The notes beneath the pieces were generated by a model. It saw only the letters and a program-made list of their open reading frames with translations, ran no database searches and was not told the origin of the DNA. Of a stretch of 64,000 nucleotides of DNA, positions 25,476 through 34,025 are shown piece by piece. The stretch is from Flavobacterium soyae (GTDB taxonomy: Bacteria; Bacteroidota; Bacteroidia; Flavobacteriales; Flavobacteriaceae), in contig NZ_JAJQXA010000023.1 of assembly GCF_021245985.1 (NCBI RefSeq), forward strand, positions 1 through 64,000, written 5' to 3'. Both the position numbers and the translations under genes were made by a program. Position 1 is the stretch's first letter, and each line of letters opens with the position of its first letter.

Positions 25476-25493
25476 CGCTAAGTTTTTGTTTCA

Positions 25494-25550
25494 TGCAGAT
25501 TTTACTGATTAAGCAGATTTTTAAATCATTTTAATCATTTTAATCTGCGG
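25494..25550. repeat. GCAGATT-type inverted repeat
   Basis: ATGCAGATTTTACTGATTAAGCAGATT-like sequence on the left and TTTAATCTGC on the right form an imperfect stem around TTAAATCATTTTAATCATT. It is related to the copies at 26703-26762 and 36897-36956 and sits 40 bp from the HxlR gene's stop. Confidence 0.55.
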
Positions 25551-25589
25551 CTTTATAAAAAAACAATCTTCTGTCTTTTCGGATATTTT

Positions 25590-25967
25590 TTATTTTCCGA
25601 TGATTTCTTTTCTGTGTAAAGTTCCCCAGTCTTTTAAGGCCATAATAACTTCTCCTAAAGATTTGCTGTGTTCTGTTCGTGAATATTCGACTGTTGGCGG
25701 AAAAGTATCATAAACAGTTCTGGTAACAAGTTTGTTTATTTCAAGATCTTTCAACTCTTTAGAAAGCATTTTATCTGTAATTCCGTTGATGTCTTTAGAA
25801 ATTTCTTTGAAACGTTTTGGCCTGTCAGACAAAGCAATTAAAATGGGCAGTTTCCATCTTCCGCTTAAAATTTCCAAAGCATCTCTTACTGGCAGCAGTG
25901 CCGCCATGCATTCTTGTGGCCTGTAATTTTTTTCGTCTATTTTTTGAGTTTTTACTTCTGTTTCCAT
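25590..25967 (-). CDS. HxlR-family (DUF24) redox-type transcription regulator
   Basis: The ATG at 25967 gives 125 aa; a GTG three codons earlier is the alternative. The winged helix is typical: LEILSGRWKLPILIAL, then RFKEISKDINGITDKMLSKELKDLE and a wing VYDTFPPTVEYSRT. A single Cys, C20, sits in PQECMAALLPVRDAL, where YodB/HypR-type regulators have their thiol sensor just before the first DNA-binding helices. It is divergently transcribed from an azoreductase gene, the same pairing as YodB-AzoR1 in Bacillus. Twin palindromes between the genes are likely operators. It is probably a repressor induced by electrophiles or quinones. Confidence 0.88.
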   Translation of the reverse strand: METEVKTQKIDEKNYRPQECMAALLPVRDALEILSGRWKLPILIALSDRPKRFKEISKDINGITDKMLSKELKDLEINKLVTRTVYDTFPPTVEYSRTEHSKSLGEVIMALKDWGTLHRKEIIGK

Positions 25968-25979
25968 ATTTATCACGTT

Positions 25980-26014
25980 ACTATCCTCAAGGATAGTGCT
26001 ATCCTTGAGGATAG
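25980..26014. promoter_or_regulatory. Twin palindromic operator between hxlR-type and azoR genes
   Basis: CTATCCTCAAGGATAG (25981-25996) and CTATCCTTGAGGATAG (25999-26014) are exact reverse complements of each other. Each is itself a 7+7 palindrome around 2 bp, and they are separated by TG. The whole therefore reads the same on both strands, a fit for cooperative dimers repressing both divergent genes. Confidence 0.8.
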
Positions 26015-26074
26015 TACTATAAAAGAGATAGTAAATGTAGATAAGTTTGTATCGTAAAACAAATAATTTAAACC

Positions 26075-26683
26075 ATGAGCCAGAAAATTCTGCGAATAAT
26101 TACCAGCACAAAAGGAGACACTTCGTTTAGTAATCAATTATCAAATGCTATTATCGAAAAATTAACAGCACAAACAGAAACTGAAGTACAGACACTTGAT
26201 CTTACTAAAACACCTTTACCTTATTTGACTGGTGCGCATATTAATGCTGTTTATATGCCTTCAGAAGCACATACGCCGGAACAAACAGAAGTATTGAAAT
26301 ATTCTGATGCAGCAATAAAAACGTTATTAGAATCTGATATTATTGTGATTGGCGTGCCTTTGTATAACTTTGGAATTCCTGCAGTTTTAAAAGGATGGAT
26401 TGATCAGGTTGCAAGAGCAGGCAAGACTTTTAGTTATAGTGCAGAGGGACCAAAAGGGTTAGTAACAGATAAAAAAGTGTACTTATCGATTGCATCCGGG
26501 GCTATATTTTCTGAAGGCCCATACAAAAGCTACGATTTCTCTGAGTCGTATCTTAGAGCTGTGTTAGGCTTTTTGGGGATGACAGATGTTACCACTTTCC
26601 GTGTAGAAGGAACTGCAATTCCTGATTTTGCAGAAAATGCTTTACCAAAAGCTTTGTCTTCTGTTGAAGAATTTGCTTTTTAA
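26075..26683 (+). CDS. azoR: FMN-dependent NADH-azoreductase (quinone reductase)
   Basis: This 202-aa flavodoxin-like enzyme has an FMN phosphate loop (STKGDTSFSNQLS, about 11-23), the PLYNFGIPAVLKGWIDQVARAGKTFSYS segment characteristic of AzoR, and SIASGAIFSEG at the FMN-ring site. Family enzymes reduce azo dyes and, physiologically, quinones by two electrons, avoiding semiquinones. It is divergent from an HxlR regulator with a shared twin-palindrome operator, which supports induction by electrophile stress. The next gene is convergent, so it forms a single-gene unit. Confidence 0.92.
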   Translation: MSQKILRIITSTKGDTSFSNQLSNAIIEKLTAQTETEVQTLDLTKTPLPYLTGAHINAVYMPSEAHTPEQTEVLKYSDAAIKTLLESDIIVIGVPLYNFGIPAVLKGWIDQVARAGKTFSYSAEGPKGLVTDKKVYLSIASGAIFSEGPYKSYDFSESYLRAVLGFLGMTDVTTFRVEGTAIPDFAENALPKALSSVEEFAF

Positions 26684-26702
26684 AAAATGGAGAGAAATTA
26701 AA

Positions 26703-26762
26703 AAATCTGCCGGATCTGCCAAATCTGTGTGCAAAAATTACTCACGCAGATCCGGCAGATTT
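26703..26762. repeat. 17-bp perfect inverted repeat between convergent genes
   Basis: AAATCTGCCGGATCTGC (26703-26719) and GCAGATCCGGCAGATTT (26746-26762) form a perfect stem with a 26-base loop between the azoR and thiolase stops. The place and symmetry suit a bidirectional terminator. The sequence belongs to the GCAGATT repeat class. Confidence 0.8.
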
Positions 26763-26783
26763 ATAAAATGAAATTCAATAATA

Positions 26784-28064
26784 TTATTTCTCTATAATCA
26801 TGGTGACACCTTGTCCGCCCGCGGCACAAATTGAAATAAATCCTCTTCCGGAGCCTTTTTCATTTAATAATTTTGCCATAACGCCAATTATTCTTCCTCC
26901 GGTTGCAGCAAAAGGGTGTGCGGCTGCTAGGCTGCTTCCCTTTACATTTAGTTTTTCCCTGTCGATTGCACCAAGGGTTTTCTTTAAACCTAATTCAGCA
27001 CTCAATTCCGGGCTTTCCCAAATTTTTAAAGTAGCTAAAACCTGAGCAGCAAAAGCTTCGTGAATTTCATAATAATCAAAATCCTGCAGGTTTAATCCGG
27101 CTTTTTCAAGCATTCTGCTGGCAGCGAATAAAGGTGCCAATAAAAGATTCTGCTGATTTTTGACATATTCAATCGCCGCAATTTCTGCAAATGTAATATA
27201 AGCCAGGATTGGTAATCCGTGTTCTTCTGCCCATTCTTCGCTGGCTAAAAGTACGCAGGAGGCACCATCTGTTAAAGGAGTTGAATTTCCGGCAGTTAAA
27301 GTTCCGTGTGCTTTATCAAAGGCAGGATTTAGTTTAGCCAGTTTTTCTATACTGCTGTCTTTTCTTAGGTTATTATCTTTATCAAGTCCGTTAAAAGGCG
27401 TAATCATATCATCAAAAAAACCTTCATCATAGGCTTTTGCCATATTCAAATGACTTTTAAGCGCCAGATTGTCCTGATCTTCCCTTGAAATTTTATAATA
27501 TTTTGCTGTAATTTCAGTATGTCCGCCCATTGAAAGTCCGGTTTGAGATTCTTCATTACGTGGAACTAAAGGGCCAAAATCTTTTGGACGAAGTTTTAAA
27601 AACAATTTAATTTTTTCTCCCAATGATTTTGCCTGTCTGGCTTTAAGCAAAGTTTTTCTCAATTTTTCACTTACTGCAATTGGCATATCGCTAATAGAAT
27701 CAACTCCACCGGCAATTCCGGATTCGATTTGGCCAAGCGCAATTTTATTGGCAATATAAACAGCACTTTCTATTCCTGTGTCGCAGGCTTGCTGTAAATC
27801 GCAGGCCGGGGTAGCAGGATCAAGAGCCGTTTTCATAACACATTCCCTAATTAAATTGCTGTCGTAAGTATGTTTAATTACAGCGCCTCCGGCAACTTCA
27901 CCTAATAATTGGCCTTTTAAATTGTACTTATCAATAAGTCCGTTCAAGGCTGCGGTCATCATTTCCTGATTTCCAGTTTCTGCGTAAGCGGTGTTGGCTC
28001 TTGCAAACGGAATTCGGTTATAACCCACAATGGCAACTTTTCTAACAGTTTTGGTAGTATTCAT
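26784..28064 (-). CDS. Acetyl-CoA acyltransferase (thiolase, FadI/FadA type)
   Basis: This 426-aa thiolase has the nucleophile C94 in QQACDTGIE, H335 in EIHEAFAAQ, H383 in AAHPFAATGGR and the second catalytic C413 in ISICAAGGQG. All four active-site elements are present. Family members cleave 3-ketoacyl-CoA or condense acetyl-CoA. The length, slightly above the usual 390-400, and the loop around 160-200 (LKLRPKDFGPLVPRNEES) fit the FadI-like long-chain branch. No hydratase/dehydrogenase gene is adjacent, so whether it acts in beta-oxidation or biosynthesis is open. Confidence 0.92.
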   Translation of the reverse strand: MNTTKTVRKVAIVGYNRIPFARANTAYAETGNQEMMTAALNGLIDKYNLKGQLLGEVAGGAVIKHTYDSNLIRECVMKTALDPATPACDLQQACDTGIESAVYIANKIALGQIESGIAGGVDSISDMPIAVSEKLRKTLLKARQAKSLGEKIKLFLKLRPKDFGPLVPRNEESQTGLSMGGHTEITAKYYKISREDQDNLALKSHLNMAKAYDEGFFDDMITPFNGLDKDNNLRKDSSIEKLAKLNPAFDKAHGTLTAGNSTPLTDGASCVLLASEEWAEEHGLPILAYITFAEIAAIEYVKNQQNLLLAPLFAASRMLEKAGLNLQDFDYYEIHEAFAAQVLATLKIWESPELSAELGLKKTLGAIDREKLNVKGSSLAAAHPFAATGGRIIGVMAKLLNEKGSGRGFISICAAGGQGVTMIIEK

Positions 28065-28220
28065 CTTAAAAAATTATTTCTGACGATTCATTTTAAGCTT
28101 AAAGATAAGCAGAGTTTATTATTAATTTGTTATTTAAACGAGAATATTAGTTCATTAAACGTTATTTTAAGGGTGTTTGTCTATAATTCCTTCTTTTTAT
28201 TTAGAATGATTAAAAATAAT

Positions 28221-28251
28221 TTGGAAAACAGAATATTAGAAATTACTTTTG
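28221..28251 (+). promoter_or_regulatory. Consensus Bacteroidota promoter for the TonB receptor
   Basis: TTG at 28221-28223 is followed after 20 nt by TACTTTTG at 28244-28251, a perfect TAnnTTTG -7 box at ideal spacing, 27 nt before the ATG at 28279. I saw no Fur-like palindrome overlapping it. Confidence 0.7.
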
Positions 28252-28278
28252 CCAAATAAAACTTAAAATATTACTAAA

Positions 28279-30702
28279 ATGAGTATAAATATCATTAAGA
28301 AAGTTTGTTTTTTGATGGTTCTTTTGACTTCACTAAACGCGATGAGTCAGGAATCAGGAAAAGTAAACGGAAAAATTTCTTTAAGCGGTAATGAACCGGC
28401 ACCAGGTGTTTCTATAGTTCTTAAAGGAACCAGGTATTCGGCAGTTACAAATGACAATGGTCAATATGAAATTAAAAATGTTAAGCCGGGTTCATACACC
28501 ATTAGTATTCGTGCAGTTGGAATTCACGCCGTTGAAAATACAATCGTAGTTACTTCAAAGCAGACTACAACAAAAAACTTTGCACTTTCTGAAAGTCAGG
28601 AAGATCTTGATGAAGTTGTTATTACAAAAAATAAATACAAACAAGATAAGCCTTCATTGTCATTACGTCTTCAGACTCCGGTGTTGGAAATTCCGCAAAA
28701 CGTACAAATTGTAAGCGGACAAACTTTAAAAGATCAGCAGATTACAAGTATGAGCGACGGTGTTATTCGTAATGTGAGTGGTGCTGTACGTTTAGAGCAT
28801 TGGGGCGATTTATATACGAATATTACAATGCGTGGTTCGCAGATTCAGGCTTTCCGTAACGGATTTAATGTGGTTTCTTCTTTCTGGGGACCATTAACTG
28901 AAGATATGAGTTTTGTTGACCATATTGAATTTGTAAAAGGCCCTGCAGGTTTTATGCTTTCAAGCGGTGATCCAAGCGGACTTTATAATGTGGTTACTAA
29001 AAAGCCAACCGGAATTACTAAAGGTGAAGTCACTGCAATTGGCGGAAGCTACGATTTTTACCGGGTAAGTCTTGATCTTGACGGAAAATTAGATAAAAAA
29101 GGAAAATTACTTTACAGATTTAACGGAGCTGCTCAGAATAAAGGCTCTCACCGTGCTTATGAGCACAATAACCGTTATGTAATTGCTCCGGTAATTTCAT
29201 ATCAAATTGATGATAAAACGAAAATCTCTGCAGAATATAATTTCCAATATGCAAATATGACTGAAGTTGGTTCTTATTATGTATTTGGCCCTGTATCCGG
29301 CGGGTATGCAACACTTCCGGTAGGGTTTACAATGACACAGCCGGGACTGCCTGATACAAATATTCAGGATCACAGCGGTTACCTTACATTCGAACACAAG
29401 TTTGATGATAACTGGAAACTTACTGCACAGACTTCTTACTTTAAATACATTCAGCAGGGTTACAGTTCTTGGCCTGGTGTTGTTGGACCTGGTGATGTTG
29501 ACAGAGATTTTAACGGAATTCCGGAAGGAACTATTGGAGAAGGAGATATAATCAGAAATGTTGGTATCTGGGATGCAGAAAGCAATATGTACTTAGGACA
29601 GATTTTTGTTAACGGAAAATTTAATACAGGATCTGTTACTCATAAAGTATTAGGGGGAGTAGATTTAGGAAACAAAGATTATATGGCAGATTGGGGACAA
29701 TCTCACGATCTTGATACAGTTGATAATCCATTTAATGTATATAATCCAAATTATGGTACGCCATCTAACGGGTTTCCTGCTTTTGATCATGAAACTCCAC
29801 TTAGTAAAAGAGCAGGCGGACGTATGAGTTCAGAATATGCTGCGAGTTATATTCAGGATGAACTGGGCTTTTTTGAAAATAAACTGAGATTAACTCTTGC
29901 GGCGAGATATACCTGGATCAATCAGTCAGCTTGGGGAGATACCCAGGAAGACAGCCACATTACGCCTCGTGCCGGACTTAGTTTTTCTATAGATCCAAGT
30001 ACTGCCATTTATGGATTGTACGATCAGGCTTTTACACCCCAATCAGGGATTACACAAAATGGAGATCCAATAAAACCTCTTACAGGAAGTAATTTTGAGT
30101 TTGGTATTAAGAGAGACTGGTTTGACGGGTCATGGAGCACTACGCTTGCAGCATACAGAATTCTAAAAGAAAATGAACTTACCTCAGATCCAAATAATAA
30201 GCCAAATGAGGTATATAAGGTTATTTTAGGAAAAAAGAGAGCAGAAGGTGTTGAATTTGATGTAAGAGGAAAATTATTTGACGGTCTTAACCTTATTGCC
30301 AACTATGCTTTTACAGAATCTATAGTTCTTGATTCTAATGTTTCGAGTATTAGGGAAGGTTCTGTTGTACCAGGTTACGCAAAACATACTGCAAATGCAT
30401 GGTTAAACTATACAGTTCAAGGCGGTGCGCTTAAAGGTTTTGGTGCTTCTATTGGAGGTTCTTTCCTTGCAGGGCGTCAAACTGATACCTGGAGTGAAGG
30501 TTTAGAAAAACTTCCAAACTATTTTAGACTTGATGGTGGTTTATCTTATGAAACAGGTAAATTTAAAGTTACCGGAAACGTATTTAATATCTTAGACAAA
30601 TACCTTTACAGCGGCTCTTACTATCAATGGTTAAATGCTTACTACTGGCAGACAGAACAGCCAATTAACTTTAGAATTGGAGTTACTTATAAATTGTTTT
30701 AA
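28279..30702 (+). CDS. TonB-dependent siderophore receptor with CarboxypepD_reg-like domain
   Basis: This 807-aa receptor has a signal peptide (cleavage after about AMSQ) and a carboxypeptidase-regulatory-like beta-sandwich (about 28-110: VNGKISLSGNEPAPGVSIVLKG). The plug (about 130-260) has the siderophore-type EIPQNVQIVSGQTL and VEFVKGPAGFMLSSGDPSG. A complete barrel ends NFRIGVTYKLF. It probably takes up a ferric siderophore (FhuA/FoxA-like architecture). The gene is monocistronic with its own strong promoter. No siderophore biosynthesis or inner-membrane transporter gene is nearby. Confidence 0.9.
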   Translation: MSINIIKKVCFLMVLLTSLNAMSQESGKVNGKISLSGNEPAPGVSIVLKGTRYSAVTNDNGQYEIKNVKPGSYTISIRAVGIHAVENTIVVTSKQTTTKNFALSESQEDLDEVVITKNKYKQDKPSLSLRLQTPVLEIPQNVQIVSGQTLKDQQITSMSDGVIRNVSGAVRLEHWGDLYTNITMRGSQIQAFRNGFNVVSSFWGPLTEDMSFVDHIEFVKGPAGFMLSSGDPSGLYNVVTKKPTGITKGEVTAIGGSYDFYRVSLDLDGKLDKKGKLLYRFNGAAQNKGSHRAYEHNNRYVIAPVISYQIDDKTKISAEYNFQYANMTEVGSYYVFGPVSGGYATLPVGFTMTQPGLPDTNIQDHSGYLTFEHKFDDNWKLTAQTSYFKYIQQGYSSWPGVVGPGDVDRDFNGIPEGTIGEGDIIRNVGIWDAESNMYLGQIFVNGKFNTGSVTHKVLGGVDLGNKDYMADWGQSHDLDTVDNPFNVYNPNYGTPSNGFPAFDHETPLSKRAGGRMSSEYAASYIQDELGFFENKLRLTLAARYTWINQSAWGDTQEDSHITPRAGLSFSIDPSTAIYGLYDQAFTPQSGITQNGDPIKPLTGSNFEFGIKRDWFDGSWSTTLAAYRILKENELTSDPNNKPNEVYKVILGKKRAEGVEFDVRGKLFDGLNLIANYAFTESIVLDSNVSSIREGSVVPGYAKHTANAWLNYTVQGGALKGFGASIGGSFLAGRQTDTWSEGLEKLPNYFRLDGGLSYETGKFKVTGNVFNILDKYLYSGSYYQWLNAYYWQTEQPINFRIGVTYKLF

Positions 30703-30770
30703 ATTTTTTAGTTACAAAGGTTCAAAGAGACAAAGTTTCAAAGTTTTTGAATCTTCCAAGAAAATAAAAA

Positions 30771-30893
30771 ATCCGTTTAATCTGTGGCAAAAAAAGCCCA
30801 CGGATTTAACGGATTAAACGGGTTTTCACAGTTTTATTTATACATTCGATTAAAACAAACCGGCGTAAATCCGTTTAATCTGTGTAATCTGTG
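30771..30893. repeat. CCGTTTAATC inverted-repeat element
   Basis: CCGTTTAATC (30773-30782) has its complement GGATTAAACGG at 30811-30821 and a further direct copy, AATCCGTTTAATCTGTGTAATCTGTG from 30868. GTGGCAAAAAAAGCCCAC forms an inner stem. It sits between convergent genes (TonB receptor and LLM oxidoreductase) and probably terminates both. Confidence 0.65.
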
Positions 30894-30913
30894 TCCCAAA
30901 ACCACACAAAATA

Positions 30914-31936
30914 TTACCCTTTTTTAATTAAAGGAATAAGTTTTGTCCCGATGAGTTCTATGGCGTTCATTAATTGTGAATGTGTCAGACCTGCATTATC
31001 CATTTGAAAAGTAAATCTTTCAACGCCTCCAAGCGCTTCACTATGACGTAAAATTTTCTCAGCAGCTCTTTCGGGACTTCCAACGATTAAAACACCAAGG
31101 TCATCAATTAAACCATTGAATTTGTCTTGTGTAACCGGAGGCCAGCCGCGTTCTCTTCCTAATTTTGTCCACAATTCAGCATAACCCGGATAATATTCTT
31201 CAATTGCTTTTTCGGTCGTATTTGAAACATATCCCGGCGAATGCAAGCCAACTTTTAATTCGTGTGGTTTAAAACCAGCCGTTTTTCCGGCCTCGCGATA
31301 TAAATCAATCAAAGGTTTAAAACGGTGTGTTTGTCCGCCTATAATAGCAGCCATTAAAGGTAAACCTAAACTTCCGGCCCTGATAAAAGATTCGGGAGTT
31401 CCGCCAACTCCAAGCCAAATCGGCATTTTTTCCTGTAAAGCCCTTGGATAAACCGGAAGATTATTTAATTCCGGACGAAATTTTCCGTACCAGGTTATAA
31501 ACTCGTTATCTCTAATTTGCAAAAGCAATTCGAGTTTTTCCTTAAAAAGTGCATCATAATCATTAAGATCATATCCAAAAAGGGGATAAGCTTCAATAGC
31601 AGATCCTCGGCCTGCAACAATTTCGGCTCTTCCTTTCGAAATCAAATCCAATGTGGAAAAACTTTGATATACCCTTACAGGATCAGCAGCGCTTAAAACC
31701 GTTACCGCACTGGTCAAGCGTATATTTTTTGTTCTTGCAGCCGCGGCACTTAAAATTACCGCTGTTGCCGAATCCAGAAATTCTTTTTTATGATGTTCTC
31801 CAATCCCGAAAACATCCAATCCAGCCTGATCTGCAAATTCAATTCTCTGCAGGAGTTGTTCCATTGCATCAACACCGCTCAGGGTATTGTTGTCGCCATA
31901 CATTGCCGAAGCAAAACTATCGATTCCTATTTCCAT
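30914..31936 (-). CDS. LLM-class (luciferase-like) flavin-dependent oxidoreductase
   Basis: This 340-aa TIM-barrel protein has luciferase-like landmarks: FGIGEHHKKEFLDSATAVILSAAAARTKNIRLTSAV near the N-terminus, DLISKGRAEIVAGRG, and LPVYPRALQEKMPIWLGVGG in the middle. These proteins use FMNH2/F420-like cofactors for monooxygenation or dehydrogenation. The EHHKKEF segment groups it with bacterial alkanal-monooxygenase-like proteins of unknown substrate. It is alone on its transcript, about 86 bp downstream of the TauE/DUF1634 pair on the same strand. Confidence 0.88.
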   Translation of the reverse strand: MEIGIDSFASAMYGDNNTLSGVDAMEQLLQRIEFADQAGLDVFGIGEHHKKEFLDSATAVILSAAAARTKNIRLTSAVTVLSAADPVRVYQSFSTLDLISKGRAEIVAGRGSAIEAYPLFGYDLNDYDALFKEKLELLLQIRDNEFITWYGKFRPELNNLPVYPRALQEKMPIWLGVGGTPESFIRAGSLGLPLMAAIIGGQTHRFKPLIDLYREAGKTAGFKPHELKVGLHSPGYVSNTTEKAIEEYYPGYAELWTKLGRERGWPPVTQDKFNGLIDDLGVLIVGSPERAAEKILRHSEALGGVERFTFQMDNAGLTHSQLMNAIELIGTKLIPLIKKG

Positions 31937-32022
31937 TTTTTTTAGCTTTAGGCTTTAGGCTGTACGCTTTAAGCTTTTTTTAGAGAGCTTATAGCTTACG
32001 GCATAAAGCCTACAGCAACATA

Positions 32023-32430
32023 TTAATGAGAAAATCCAAATGAAATACTGGTTATAATAATCAGAATAACAATCAGCGTAATAATAACATACAAATAATC
32101 TTTCTCGATCAAAAAAGAGAAAAGAGAAAGTAAAACCCTGAAAACAGGGGTTAGAAACAATAATATAATTCCAAAGAAAATCAAAAATTCGCCGCTTCCT
32201 GAAATTACCCCATTAACAACTGCTGTAATAACTTCAAATATATTTCGGTCATTTTCTTTAAAAACAGAATAATCTTCAATGTCATTTCCGTGATGCATTA
32301 AATAAACAATTCCGCCAATAAAAGCTACTGATAATGAAATCCAAACACCATAGCGCAATAAATTCCCAATAATGGTTTGAAAACTTTTTTCTCCAAATTT
32401 TTCGTGCGTCATAACTTTAGATTTTTCCAT
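32023..32430 (-). CDS. DUF1634 family membrane protein
   Basis: This 135-aa protein has three TM segments: about 29-46 (GVWISLSVAFIGGIVYLM), 71-103 (VVNGVISGSGEFLIFFGIILLFLTPVFRVLLSL) and 112-133 (YLYVIITLIVILIIITSI). Its start overlaps the end of the TauE gene by 14 nt; a second Met at 32412 would leave a 4-nt gap instead. DUF1634 genes often travel with TauE/SafE exporters, and the overlap here implies co-translation. A partner role in anion export is inference from this linkage. Confidence 0.85.
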   Translation of the reverse strand: MEKSKVMTHEKFGEKSFQTIIGNLLRYGVWISLSVAFIGGIVYLMHHGNDIEDYSVFKENDRNIFEVITAVVNGVISGSGEFLIFFGIILLFLTPVFRVLLSLFSFLIEKDYLYVIITLIVILIIITSISFGFSH

Positions 32431-33253
32431 TAATTCCGTTATAAACCATATTAACTGCTAACACAAAAATTAAACAGGCGAAAAATATTCTAAGTTTTTT
32501 AGGATTTGTTCTAACCAAAATTTTTGCTCCGGCCATTGCGCCAAATAAAACGCCAATAACAACCGGCATACAAATTCCGGGTTCGATATACCCTTTTTGA
32601 ATGTAAATTACAGAACTCGCCATTGCCGTAACTCCCATCATAAAATTACTGGTTGTGGTAGAAACCTTAAACGGAATTCGCATAATATTATCCATTGCGA
32701 TTACCTTAAAAGCACCAGAACCAATTCCGAGTAAACCAGACATCATTCCGGCAATTCCCATCATGCTGAAACCGCCAATAACATTTTTGGTTCCGTAGCT
32801 TACCACTTGTCCGTCATGTGTTGGGTAAGTTCCCTGAAGTTTTAAGTTTTTTGCCAAAGGACTTGATTCTAAAACAATATGTTCTTCTTTTTTGCGAAGC
32901 GAATTTATTGCCGAAAATATTAACGTAAGTCCAAATAAAACAGCAATGAATGAAGTAGGAGCGATGGTGGAAAGTAAAGCACCGCAAACGGCTCCGATGG
33001 TTGTAGCGATTTCCAGAAAAATTCCGAGGCGCATATTAGTAATTCCTTCCTTAACATAAGCCGCCGCAGAACCCGAAGAAGTCGCAATTACCGAAACTAA
33101 AGCGGCTCCAATTGCATAATGAATATCAACATCGAGAATAATAGTTAGAAGTGGAATAATAATTATACCGCCTCCCAGACCTGATAATGAACCAATAAAG
33201 CCTGCTAAAAAAGCCCCAAGAAGCATTATCAGAGTAAAGGTAAGTATTGTCAT
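32417..33253 (-). CDS. TauE/SafE-family sulfite/anion exporter
   Basis: This 278-aa protein has two related four-TM halves. The first contains AGFIGSLSGLGGGIIIIPLL (about 18-37) and the second MSGLLGIGSGAFKVIAMD (about 165-182), both carrying the TauE glycine motif. A cytoplasmic loop (about 120-150, LRKKEEHIVLESSP) separates them. The family exports sulfite, sulfoacetate and similar organosulfonates. The coupled DUF1634 gene follows. There is no adjacent sulfur catabolism gene to fix the substrate. Confidence 0.88.
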   Translation of the reverse strand: MTILTFTLIMLLGAFLAGFIGSLSGLGGGIIIIPLLTIILDVDIHYAIGAALVSVIATSSGSAAAYVKEGITNMRLGIFLEIATTIGAVCGALLSTIAPTSFIAVLFGLTLIFSAINSLRKKEEHIVLESSPLAKNLKLQGTYPTHDGQVVSYGTKNVIGGFSMMGIAGMMSGLLGIGSGAFKVIAMDNIMRIPFKVSTTTSNFMMGVTAMASSVIYIQKGYIEPGICMPVVIGVLFGAMAGAKILVRTNPKKLRIFFACLIFVLAVNMVYNGINGKI

Positions 33254-33406
33254 TTAAGATATGTTTTTGTATCTGCTAATTTACGAATACATATTTGTCC
33301 GTGATAAGTTTACGACCTTAAATATGCCTTAAAAATGTTTTTTGAATTATGAATTATGAGTTACGAACTTTGTCAAAGTTATGGCGACTGCGACTGCGAC
33401 ATATTT

Positions 33407-33841
33407 TTATATTCTATTATCAACTGCAAAAGATGTTTTTCCGATATTGGCAAGCAATAAGGCGGCCGCTGCACTCGTCCAAACCGAATAATCAAGAGGC
33501 GCTTTTACCGAAACTGAAACAGCCATTGAAAATGCAAAAAGAAACAGTAAAAGGGCAGTTCCTAAAGCGGCAATTCTAGTTTTAAAACCGAATATTAATA
33601 ATAGGCTAAGTAAAATTTCGAAGAAAGTTGCGATACTGCCTAAAATTTCTGCTGTGGCCTTGTTGGCAAAAGAATTAAGTGTTTGTGTATAAACGACAAA
33701 ATTTTCCCAATTTCCCCATGCAACACCATTTGAACCGGGTGCGCCCCAAAGTCCAAATCGATCAGCTACCGCTGAAAGCATTGTGATTGCTAAAACTATT
33801 CTTAAAATTAAACCTGCTTCTAATATGGTTATGTTTTTCAT
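33407..33841 (-). CDS. DoxX-like membrane protein
   Basis: This 144-aa protein has four predicted TM segments: N-terminal ILRIVLAITMLSAVADRF, a loop with GLWGAPGSNGVAWGNWENF, then about 64-85, 88-110 and 118-135. The GxW-rich first loop and the RF following TM1 fit the DoxX/DoxD-related family of small quinone- or redox-linked membrane proteins. It is monocistronic between TauE and the alpha/beta hydrolase genes. Specific function is not known. Confidence 0.75.
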   Translation of the reverse strand: MKNITILEAGLILRIVLAITMLSAVADRFGLWGAPGSNGVAWGNWENFVVYTQTLNSFANKATAEILGSIATFFEILLSLLLIFGFKTRIAALGTALLLFLFAFSMAVSVSVKAPLDYSVWTSAAAALLLANIGKTSFAVDNRI

Positions 33842-33970
33842 TCTGATTATTAATTTTTATTTCAATGTCATTAAACGAATTTCTTTTGAAAATTAAGGAA
33901 AAATCGTCCGGTTATTTTTTAATAACGGCAGAATGATCGTCAAATTGTTTAAAATAAACGATAAAATGCC

Positions 33971-34006
33971 AAAAAAGGGATTAGAAGATTAATTCTATCC
34001 CTTTTT
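33971..34006 (-). terminator. Intrinsic terminator for the alpha/beta hydrolase gene
   Basis: On the plus strand AAAAAAGGGATTAGAA (33971-33986) pairs with TTCTATCCCTTTTT (33993-34006) around a short loop. Read from the minus strand it follows the hydrolase stop by about 20 nt and ends in a T-run. Confidence 0.85.
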
Positions 34007-34025
34007 GGTTTTAAATATGGAATTC

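Noticed and set aside
30635..30817. 60-codon plus ORF overlapping the end of the TonB receptor
   Set aside because: It overlaps the receptor's conserved last strands in another frame and continues into repeat sequence.
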